From: Thermoflexus sp.
Lineage (GTDB): Bacteria; Chloroflexota; Anaerolineae; B4-G1; DUEL01
Reading direction: 5' to 3'
Length of the DNA: 8,624 nt
Assembly: GCA_028276215.1 (NCBI GenBank)
Contig: JAPYWT010000085.1
Span: forward strand, 1 to 8,624
The first letter of the stretch is position 1. Every line of letters starts with the position of its first letter. The translations under genes and the position numbers were made by a program. The notes below the pieces were generated by a model. It was not told where the DNA came from. It worked only from the letters and a program-made list of their open reading frames with translations, and made no database searches. Positions 1 through 5,355 of this stretch are shown piece after piece.

Positions 1-2
1 TT

Positions 3-2477
3 CGGTCAGGAGAGGGGAGGGGGCGCCGCCGAAGGCGGCGGGGGTGGGGTGAGGCCCTGGCCCTCCTGGTCCTGGTGGTGGACTTCGTCGCCTTCGGCGC
101 GGGGTTCAACCCCGCCGTGGACCCGAAACTGCTGGACTATACCCCGCCGGTGGTGGAGTTCCTCCGGCAGGATACCTCCCTCTGGCGGTACGCCACCTTC
201 ACCCCGCCCGGCACGACCAAGACGATGAACGCCAACTCCGGCATGCTCTACGACCTCCAGACCGTCGCCGGGTACGATTCCATCTTCCCCGCCCAGTACG
301 CCGACTACATGGCGCTCATTGAGCCGCAGGACGAACTCCCCTACAACCGTATCGCCTCCCTGCGGACCTGGTCCAGTCTGGATAGCCCCTTGCTGGACAT
401 GCTCAACGTCAAGTACATCCTCACCGAGGTGGAGATTCCCAACCCGGCCAAGTATCGGCTCGTCTACCAGGACCGGGCGGTGCGGGTCTATGAGAACCTG
501 GGGGTCCTGCCCCGCGCGTTCACCCTTCCTGTCTCCGCCGCCGTCTTCGCGGAGGACGTGGCGGAGGCCCTCCGCACCTACGACGTCCACCACTACGTCA
601 TTCTGGACCCCGCTTGTAGTCAGCCACGAAGCGCCAGCGGAGTGGCGTCCAACCCCGTCCCCCAGACGGTCACCCGGTACGGGCTGAACGAGGTTTGGGT
701 GGACGTGTCGGTCCAGGAGCCGTCGTGGCTGGTTCTGGGCGACAGTCACTTTCCCGGCTGGCGGGCCTTCGTCCGCCCCCAGGGGGCCGGTGAGGACGCG
801 GAGCGGGAGGTCTCCATCTGTCGGGCCAACAGCAACTTCCGGGCCGTCTACCTGGAACCGGGGGCCTGGACGGTGCGCTTCAAGTACAGCCCCAACAGCG
901 TCAAAATCGGCGCGTTCGTCACCTTCGTCGCCGGAATGGTCGTCCTGTTCCTGGTGGGCCTCTACCTCTGGCGCTTCTTCTACCGGGAGACGGACGAGGC
1001 GGACACCGTCCGACGGGTGGCGAAGAACTCCCTGGCCCCCATCGTCCTGAATCTCTTCAACCGGGCCATAGAGATGGCCTTCGCCGCGCTGATGGCCCGC
1101 ATCCTGGGGCCGGTGGGGAACGGGCGCTACGCCACCGCGGTCAACATCTACCTCTGGTTTGACATCATTGCCAACTTCGGGCTGGATATGTACCTGATGC
1201 GGGAGGTGGCCCGGCAGCGGGAGCGGACGTGGGAACTCTTCCTGACCACCAGTGCGCTGCGGCTCCTGCTCTTCCTGGCGGCGTTCCCGCTGCTGGGTGG
1301 CTTCCTGGCGGCCTGGCAGTCGCTGGAGGCGCCTCTGGCGCGGGAGACGGTCTGGGCGACGGTGCTCCTCTACCTGGGCCTTCTGCCGGGGAGTCTGGCC
1401 TACGGGCTGGCCGCGCTCTTCCGGGGCCACGAGAAGCACGAGTACCCCGCCGCGGTCCAGACCGTCACCACCATCATCAAGGTGACGCTGGGGGTGCTGG
1501 TGCTGGTGGGGGGGCTGGGCATCGTCGGCCTGGCGGGGGCCTCCATCGTGACCAACTTCTGCACGCTGGGCATCCTGGCGGTCATGGCCTACCGGTTGCT
1601 GGGCCGCGCGGGCGTTCGGCCTGCGCTGCAGGTCCCCCTCTGGCGGGCGATGGTCGCCGAGTCCTGGCCGCTGATGCTCTCCCTGCTCCTGCAGGCGCTC
1701 TTCCCCGGCGTCAACGTCCTGCTCCTGCAGCGGCTGCAGGGGGACGCCGTCGTGGGCTGGTACGACGCGGCCCGCAAGTGGCTGGACGCGCTGAACATCA
1801 TCCCGTCCTTCTTCACCATCGCCATCTTTCCGTTGATGGCGCGGCTGGCGGTGGAGGACCGGGAGGCGCTGCGGACGGCGTACCGGCTCTCCGTCAAGTT
1901 GCTGACGGCGGTGGCGGTGCCGACGGCCATTCTGGTCGCCCTGCTGGCGACGCCGCTGGTGGGGGTGCTCAGCGGGTCGGCGTTCCTGCCCCACGGCGCG
2001 GTGGCGCTGCGGCTGATGGTCTGGTCCATCCTCTTCGGCTGGTTCAACAGTCTGACCAACTACGTGCTCATCGCGCTGAACCGGCAGCGGTACGTCTTCC
2101 TGGCCTCCGGCGCGCGGGTGGCCTTCACCGTGGCGGCGAACCTGCTGCTGACGGGGCGCTACAGTTACGTCGCCTCGGCGGGAATCCTCATCGCCGGGGA
2201 GGCGTTGCTGGCGGTGCTCTTCGCCGCTGACCTCACGCAGCAGGTGGGAACGGTGGGCTGGCGGCAGACGCTGGGGCGGCTGGCGCTGGCGGGCCTGGGG
2301 ACGGTGGCCGTCGCGGCGGCCGCGGCGTTCTGGAGCCCCCTTCTGGCGCTGGCGGCGACACTGGTGGCCTACCCGCTGCTGGTGGTGGGGCTGGGGGCCT
2401 TCACCCCATCGGAGCGGGAGATGCTGGGGTCGCTTCTACCGGCCCCGCTGCGGCGGCTGCGGGTGGCAGAGGGATAG
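3..2477 (+). CDS. YfhO-like membrane protein C-terminus fused to polysaccharide flippase (5' partial)
   Basis: The frame is open from the window edge and has no ATG or ribosome site near its start; the first usable codon is GTG at 75, from which residues are numbered. The 5' end is therefore probably outside the window, or was lost to the repeat at 7-54. Residues 1-300 resemble the C-terminal part of YfhO-type membrane proteins: a hydrophobic stretch just before residue 10, a lumenal segment with SPLLDMLNVKYILTE and VRVYENLGVLPRAF, then GDSHFPGW (about 222-229) and a membrane helix at about 276-300. From about residue 315 a second module begins (KNSLAPIVLNLFNRAIEM, then ILGPVGNGRYA). It continues with many hydrophobic helices to residue 795, the pattern of a Wzx/MurJ-superfamily polysaccharide flippase. 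By family, YfhO proteins act in glycosylation of surface polymers and flippases move lipid-linked glycans. A joint role in envelope glycan export is inferred. The fusion is seen directly; exact functions are unproven. Confidence 0.8.
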   Translation, partial: RSGEGRGRRRRRRGWGEALALLVLVVDFVAFGAGFNPAVDPKLLDYTPPVVEFLRQDTSLWRYATFTPPGTTKTMNANSGMLYDLQTVAGYDSIFPAQYADYMALIEPQDELPYNRIASLRTWSSLDSPLLDMLNVKYILTEVEIPNPAKYRLVYQDRAVRVYENLGVLPRAFTLPVSAAVFAEDVAEALRTYDVHHYVILDPACSQPRSASGVASNPVPQTVTRYGLNEVWVDVSVQEPSWLVLGDSHFPGWRAFVRPQGAGEDAEREVSICRANSNFRAVYLEPGAWTVRFKYSPNSVKIGAFVTFVAGMVVLFLVGLYLWRFFYRETDEADTVRRVAKNSLAPIVLNLFNRAIEMAFAALMARILGPVGNGRYATAVNIYLWFDIIANFGLDMYLMREVARQRERTWELFLTTSALRLLLFLAAFPLLGGFLAAWQSLEAPLARETVWATVLLYLGLLPGSLAYGLAALFRGHEKHEYPAAVQTVTTIIKVTLGVLVLVGGLGIVGLAGASIVTNFCTLGILAVMAYRLLGRAGVRPALQVPLWRAMVAESWPLMLSLLLQALFPGVNVLLLQRLQGDAVVGWYDAARKWLDALNIIPSFFTIAIFPLMARLAVEDREALRTAYRLSVKLLTAVAVPTAILVALLATPLVGVLSGSAFLPHGAVALRLMVWSILFGWFNSLTNYVLIALNRQRYVFLASGARVAFTVAANLLLTGRYSYVASAGILIAGEALLAVLFAADLTQQVGTVGWRQTLGRLALAGLGTVAVAAAAAFWSPLLALAATLVAYPLLVVGLGAFTPSEREMLGSLLPAPLRRLRVAEG
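7..54. repeat. G-rich palindromic repeat inside the open frame of the YfhO-flippase gene
   Basis: A perfect 7-bp hairpin with a GAA loop (24-30 / 34-40) is flanked by runs of G. Positions 7-22 are identical to 3069-3084. Positions 34-54 are an exact inverted match, 21 of 21, to 2698-2718. The repeat is therefore a dispersed family that is intergenic elsewhere in this window but lies in an open frame here, just before recognisable YfhO-like sequence resumes at about 55. It may be an insertion that cut the gene or a tolerated in-frame insertion. The upstream flank is not visible. Confidence 0.7.
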
Positions 2478-2488
2478 ACCTGATTTGC

Positions 2489-2512
2489 AGGACAACTGCA
2501 AGCAGTTGTCCT
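2489..2512. repeat. 10-bp perfect inverted repeat after the flippase gene
   Basis: AGGACAACTG and CAGTTGTCCT form a perfect 10-bp stem with loop CAAG, and TTG/CAA outside extends it after one mismatch. It starts 11 bp after the flippase stop codon. The RNA hairpin could end or stabilise the upstream transcript, but no T-run follows (ACAATACT), so it is not a classical intrinsic terminator. It may instead be another dispersed palindrome. Confidence 0.6.
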
Positions 2513-2527
2513 ACAATACTGCCACAT

Positions 2528-2556
2528 TTGCGCGTTTGGTGCGGGTGTGGTAAGAT
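2528..2556 (+). promoter_or_regulatory. Candidate sigma-70-type promoter for tRNA-Gln
   Basis: A weak -35 TTGCGC (2528-2533), a 17-bp spacer and a -10 TAAGAT (2551-2556) would start transcription near 2562, about 10 bp before the mature tRNA. Position and spacing fit, but the -35 matches the consensus at only three bases. Confidence 0.45.
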
Positions 2557-2571
2557 AAAGCCGCAGATCAC

Positions 2572-2643
2572 TGGGGCGTCGCCAAGGGGTAAGGCAACGG
2601 ACTTTGGATCCGTCATCCGCAGGTTCGAATCCTGCCGCCCCAG
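2572..2643 (+). tRNA. tRNA-Gln (anticodon TTG)
   Basis: A full cloverleaf can be drawn. The acceptor stem is TGGGGCG (2572-2578) with CGCCCCA (2636-2642). The D stem is GCC/GGC with a GG-containing loop. The anticodon stem is ACGGA/TCCGT with loop CTTTGGA, giving anticodon TTG at 2604-2606. The T arm is GCAGG, TTCGAAT, CCTGC, and the discriminator base is G2643. The tRNA decodes CAA and, by wobble, CAG glutamine codons. The 3' CCA is not fully encoded (CCT follows), so it would need to be added after transcription. The next feature downstream is a MITE-like element 38 bp away. Confidence 0.96.
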
Positions 2644-2681
2644 CCTGAGTCCTCACGGGCAGCAAGAGTGATACAGCCAGC

Positions 2682-2797
2682 GTAACTATTCAGGCTTCCT
2701 CACCCCACCCCCGCCGCCCTCGGGCCGAAGGCCCTTCGGGCAGGCCTGTGGCGTCAGCGGCGAAGCCGCTGGGGGAGGGGTGAGGCTGAACAGTTAC
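2682..2797. mobile_element. 116-bp MITE-like palindromic element
   Basis: The ends are inverted copies: GTAACTATTCAG (2682-2693) and CTGAACAGTTAC (2786-2797), 11 of 12 pairing. Inside them are CCTCACCCC and GGGGTGAGG, also inverted. The core contains a GGGCC-GAA-GGCCC hairpin and a perfect CAGCGGC-GAA-GCCGCTG hairpin (2755-2771). It has no coding capacity. Terminal inverted repeats around a short palindromic core are typical of MITE or REP-type elements. No target-site duplication was clearly identified, and mobility is inferred. Confidence 0.6.
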
Positions 2798-2930
2798 CAG
2801 CCAGCGGCCCGGATGTATACAACATTCGTGTCCCCTTTCCCCACCCTCATCTTGCCCACAAACACTGTCAGGGTCTCCGAAAGCAGCATTGTAGCCCTAT
2901 CACTCAGGCCCAACTGGTAGGTAGTTACAA
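2798..2930. other. Non-coding stretch ending in a GGTAGGTAGTTAC motif
   Basis: No gene is seen here. The stretch is pyrimidine-rich and lower in GC than the genes. Its only recognisable mark is GGTAGGTAGTTAC at 2916-2928, the exact inverse of GTAACTACCTACC at 8498-8510. It could be the right end of a decayed element of the same family, because no matching left end is visible upstream. Confidence 0.4.
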
Positions 2931-2976
2931 AATATTGTTTTTATGGCGGCGAAGCCGCCGCCATAAAAACAATATT
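2931..2976. repeat. 46-bp palindrome with 20-bp perfect arms
   Basis: The arms 2931-2950 and 2957-2976 are perfectly complementary around a 6-base GAAGCC loop. Each arm is AT-rich on the outside (AATATTGTTTTTAT) and GC-rich inside (GGCGGC). It begins two bases after the GGTAGGTAGTTAC motif. The T-run precedes the GC core and the A-run follows it, the reverse of an intrinsic terminator, so a repeat element or extruded hairpin is more likely. Confidence 0.8.
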
Positions 2977-2986
2977 CTTATCTACA

Positions 2987-3015
2987 TTTCCCCCGCCGTT
3001 TCACGGCGGGGGAAA
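2987..3015. repeat. 12-bp stem hairpin
   Basis: TTTCCCCCGCCG (2987-2998) pairs perfectly with CGGCGGGGGAAA (3004-3015) around a TTTCA loop. It lies 10 bp after the larger palindrome. The sequence after it is GGAGGCGAAAAAAGATT, without a T-run, so terminator function on the + strand is not supported. It is probably part of the same repeat cluster. Confidence 0.65.
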
Positions 3016-3068
3016 GGAGGCGAAAAAAGATTCCTTCAAAGGGGACTTCTTCAGCGCCTTCCAAAGTC

Positions 3069-3129
<61 letters not shown>

Positions 3130-3144
3130 CGCAATGACTCCTCC

Positions 3145-3172
3145 TTGCAGAAACCCTGGGTTGATGTACAAT
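3145..3172 (+). promoter_or_regulatory. Candidate promoter of the MacB-type permease gene
   Basis: TTGCAG (3145-3150), a 16-bp spacer and TACAAT (3167-3172) are close to sigma-70 -35 and -10 boxes. Transcription would start near 3180, giving a leader of about 48 nt. It lies just outside the repeat cluster, 15 bp after the CTGAATAGTTAC end. Confidence 0.5.
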
Positions 3173-3179
3173 TGCCCTT

Positions 3180-3221
3180 AACCAGGGGCATATCCACCGG
3201 GCCCACCTGGTTGAGGAAAGG
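3180..3221 (+). promoter_or_regulatory. Leader hairpin abutting the ribosome binding site
   Basis: AACCAGG (3180-3186) and CCTGGTT (3206-3212) form a 7-bp stem, with further G-C pairs possible inside after a one-base bulge. The 3' arm ends exactly where the purine-rich GAGGAAAGG (3213-3221) begins, 6 bp before the ATG at 3228. It could protect the 5' end of the mRNA or tune ribosome access. No ligand-binding fold is evident. Confidence 0.4.
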
Positions 3222-3227
3222 TACAGG

Positions 3228-4523
3228 ATGAACGCTCGGGACCTGCTGCGACTGGTCATCAGCAATCTGGGCCGGATGAAGGGCCGGGTGGTGATGACGG
3301 CCATCGGCGTCGTCATCGGGACGGCGGCGGTGGTGGTGCTCATCTCCCTGGCCGCCGGCCTCCAGCAGAGCGCCCTCCGCGACCTTTCCTCCATCGGTCC
3401 CCTGACCGACATCAATGTCTATCCGATGCGGGCGCTGGCCCCCTTCGGCGCCCCCACTACCGGACGGGAGGGGGTGCTGGATGAGCGCACGCTGGCGGAG
3501 TTCCGGAAACTCCCCGGCGTGGTCGCCGTCACACCGAAGGAACCGCTGAACGCTCCGGCAATGCTGCGGTATGGGCGACTGATGGGGGGCTCCCAGATTC
3601 TGGGGATTGAGCCGGGCCATGTGGACCATCTGGGCTTCTCCATGGCGGCGGGGGCGGCCCGGCTGGGGAACGGACAGGTCATCGTGGGAGCCCGGGTGAC
3701 GGAGAATTTCTTTGACCCCCAGGGCCGCCGAATCTCCCAGCCTCCCGACCTGATGGGACAGATGCTCCAACTGGTGCTCACCCGCTTCACGGAGGACGGG
3801 CAGCCGGTGGAGCGGACGGTGCGCCTGCGGGTGGCGGGCGTCCTGGAGAAGACGGGCGGATCGGACGACTACACCGTCTTCATGAGTTTGCAGGACGTGG
3901 TGGAACTGAACGGGTGGTACGCGGGCCGCCGGGTCAACCCGGCCCGCGATGGCTACAGCCAGGTGCTGGTCAAGGTCGCCCGGCCCGACCAGGTGGCCGC
4001 GGTGGAGCGGGAGATTCAGCGCAAGGGCTTCTACGCCTACTCCGCCCACAGCATCCTCCGGCAGATCAACTCGTTCTTCCTGGTCGTCCAGGGGATTCTG
4101 GGGGGCATCGGCGCGATTGCTCTGCTGGTGGCGGCCTTCGGCATCGCCAACACGATGCTGATGTCCATCTACGAGCGCACCAAAGAGATTGGGCTGATGA
4201 AGGCCGTGGGCGCGACGAATCGGGACGTGATGTCCGTTTTCCTGGCCGAGTCGGGGAGCATTGGCCTGCTGGGCGGGGTGGGGGGAGTCCTGCTGGGTGT
4301 CCTGCTGAGCGGCATCATCAACGTGGTCGCCCGAACGTATCTGATGGCCCAGGCGGCCCAGAGCGGCACCCTCTCGGACACGGTGCTCTCCTTCGTCCAC
4401 ACGCCGTTCTGGCTGCCCGTCTTCGCCGTCCTGTTCGCCACCGGGGTGGGGGTTCTATCCGGCGTCTACCCGGCGACCCGCGCCGCGTCGCTGAACCCCA
4501 TCTCGGCGCTCCGGTACGAATAA
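3228..4523 (+). CDS. MacB/FtsX-type ABC transporter permease
   Basis: This 431-residue protein has the classical MacB permease plan. One N-terminal helix (about 21-43, VVMTAIGVVIGTAAVVVLIS) is followed by a roughly 230-residue extracytoplasmic domain (about 50-275). Three C-terminal helices follow (about 283-308, 340-365 and 392-415) with the FtsX-family motif YERTKEIGLMKAVGATNRDV after the first of them. The end, GVYPATRAASLNPISALRYE, is the usual family C-terminus. The ATG is supported by GAGGAAAGG upstream. Such permeases pair with a LolD/MacB-type ATPase and, by mechanotransmission, move lipoproteins, peptides or drugs across the envelope rather than through a membrane channel. Here no ATPase or membrane-fusion gene is adjacent: a tRNA and repeats lie upstream and an adenosyltransferase lies 288 bp downstream. 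The partner must be encoded elsewhere, and the substrate is unknown. Confidence 0.9.
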   Translation: MNARDLLRLVISNLGRMKGRVVMTAIGVVIGTAAVVVLISLAAGLQQSALRDLSSIGPLTDINVYPMRALAPFGAPTTGREGVLDERTLAEFRKLPGVVAVTPKEPLNAPAMLRYGRLMGGSQILGIEPGHVDHLGFSMAAGAARLGNGQVIVGARVTENFFDPQGRRISQPPDLMGQMLQLVLTRFTEDGQPVERTVRLRVAGVLEKTGGSDDYTVFMSLQDVVELNGWYAGRRVNPARDGYSQVLVKVARPDQVAAVEREIQRKGFYAYSAHSILRQINSFFLVVQGILGGIGAIALLVAAFGIANTMLMSIYERTKEIGLMKAVGATNRDVMSVFLAESGSIGLLGGVGGVLLGVLLSGIINVVARTYLMAQAAQSGTLSDTVLSFVHTPFWLPVFAVLFATGVGVLSGVYPATRAASLNPISALRYE

Positions 4524-4540
4524 ATCCACGAAGGGAATTT

Positions 4541-4796
4541 GCCACGAATTTCACGAATTGGCACGAATTTTATTTATATTCATTCGTGTAAATTCGTGCA
4601 ATTCGTGGCAAAAAGACCGACTGCGTATGGAATTCGCCACGAATTTCACGAATTGGCACGAATTTTATTTATTTTTCGTGTAAATTCGTGTGATTCGTGG
4701 CAAAAAGAACGATTGCGTAGGGAATTCGCCATGAATTTCACGAATTGGCACAAATTTTATTTATATTCATTCGTGTAAATTCGTGCAATTCGTGGC
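4541..4796. repeat. Three tandem copies of a CACGAATT palindrome
   Basis: Copies lie at 4541-4609, 4636-4701 and 4728-4796, with starts 95 and 92 bp apart. Each begins GCCACGAATTTCACGAATTG (the third has one change, C to T), passes an AT-rich centre and ends in the inverted motif ATTCGTGGC. The copies are imperfect palindromes built from CACGAATT units every 9-10 bp. The linkers are also alike (AAAAAGAMCGAYTGCGTAKG then GAATTC), so the whole unit was duplicated in tandem. Copy 2 lacks a few central bases. CCACGAAGG at 4526-4534, just past the permease stop, belongs to the sister motif seen at the window end. No protein-coding role is credible. The copies fill the gap between the permease and adenosyltransferase genes. 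Confidence 0.85.
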
Positions 4797-4811
4797 AAAA
4801 TCGGAGATGAC

Positions 4812-5333
4812 ATGGAGAAAGGCTACGTTCAGGTCTATACCGGCGACGGCAAAGGGAAGACGACGGCGGCCCTGGGGCTGGCCCTGCGGGCCGCCGGGCA
4901 CGGCATGCGCACCTACATCGGCCAGTTCCTGAAGGGCCAGCCCTACGGCGAACTGGAGGCCCTGCGGGGCCATCCCCTCATCACGATTGAGCAATACGGC
5001 GACCCGAACTGCTGGGTCCGACGCGACCAGGTTCCCCCCGAGCAGGTCGCCCGGGCCCGCCGGGGGCTGGAACGGGCCCGGGAGGCCATGCTCTCCGGTC
5101 GGTACGACATCGTGGTGCTGGATGAGGTGAACGTCGCCATCTGGTTTGGCCTGCTCACCGTGGAGGAAGTGCTGGCCTTCCTGGACCAGCGCCCCGATGG
5201 GGTGGAGGTCGTGCTGACGGGCCGCCGCGCGCCGCAGGAACTGATAGACCGGGCCGACCTGGTGACGGAGATGCGGGAGGTCAAGCACTACTACCAGGCC
5301 GGAGTTCCCGCGCGGGCGGGGATTGAGCAGTGA
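4812..5333 (+). CDS. cobO: Cob(I)yrinic acid a,c-diamide / corrinoid adenosyltransferase (CobO/BtuR type)
   Basis: The 173-residue protein transfers the 5'-deoxyadenosyl group of ATP to reduced cobalt in corrinoids, the step that yields adenosylcobalamin or its precursors in the cytoplasm. The evidence is the P-loop GDGKGKTT at residues 11-18 after the start YVQVYT, the segment VVLDEVNVA at 101-109 with Asp104-Glu105, LTGRRAP at 135-141, and the family-specific C-terminus EMREVKHYYQAGVPARAGIE. Length and motif order fit the CobA/CobO/BtuR family, not the unrelated PduO or EutT types. The ATG at 4812 has GGAG at 4803-4806 with a 5-base spacer. The upstream gap is filled by the CACGAATT palindromes, and no cobalamin riboswitch is visible there. 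The stop at 5333 lies 22 bp before the likely start of the next gene, which suggests co-transcription with the transporter. Confidence 0.93.
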   Translation: MEKGYVQVYTGDGKGKTTAALGLALRAAGHGMRTYIGQFLKGQPYGELEALRGHPLITIEQYGDPNCWVRRDQVPPEQVARARRGLERAREAMLSGRYDIVVLDEVNVAIWFGLLTVEEVLAFLDQRPDGVEVVLTGRRAPQELIDRADLVTEMREVKHYYQAGVPARAGIEQ

Positions 5334-5344
5334 CACAAGCACAC

Positions 5345-5352
5345 GGAGGGAG
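5345..5352 (+). promoter_or_regulatory. Ribosome binding site that decides the permease start
   Basis: GGAGGGAG lies with its GGAGG core 6 bases before TTG at 5356. The alternative in-frame TTG at 5323, which would overlap the adenosyltransferase stop, has only a GC-rich stretch before it and no good Shine-Dalgarno match. The start at 5356 is preferred. Confidence 0.6.
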
Positions 5353-5355
5353 ACT

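Noticed and set aside
6..1994. Long open frame on the minus strand (about 660 codons)
   Set aside because: Antisense to a well-supported membrane protein. Its product is low-complexity and rich in Arg, Gly, His, Gln and Pro, typical of the mirror frame of a GC-rich gene.
1017..2477. Separate flippase gene starting at internal GTG 1017
   Set aside because: No Shine-Dalgarno sequence at a suitable distance, and the frame is continuous with the YfhO-like part. Kept as a fusion.
2369..2665. Small minus-strand frames across the flippase end and tRNA
   Set aside because: They overlap the tRNA-Gln gene and the flippase 3' end and show no conserved feature.
2931..3015. Intrinsic terminators
   Set aside because: Neither hairpin has a T-run on its downstream side for the + strand, and the first has its T and A runs in reversed order.
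4539..4778. Small + strand frame through the tandem palindromes
   Set aside because: It only translates the CACGAATT repeats (recurring ISRIG, TNFIY and NSCDSW-like strings) and has no ribosome site of its own.
4541..4796. CRISPR array
   Set aside because: Only three long units (66-69 bp), self-palindromic, with linkers of about 26 bp that are themselves nearly identical. No unique spacers and no cas genes.
4524..4811. Cobalamin riboswitch before the adenosyltransferase
   Set aside because: The gap is completely occupied by AT-rich palindromes. No B12-box-like GC-rich conserved core could be found.
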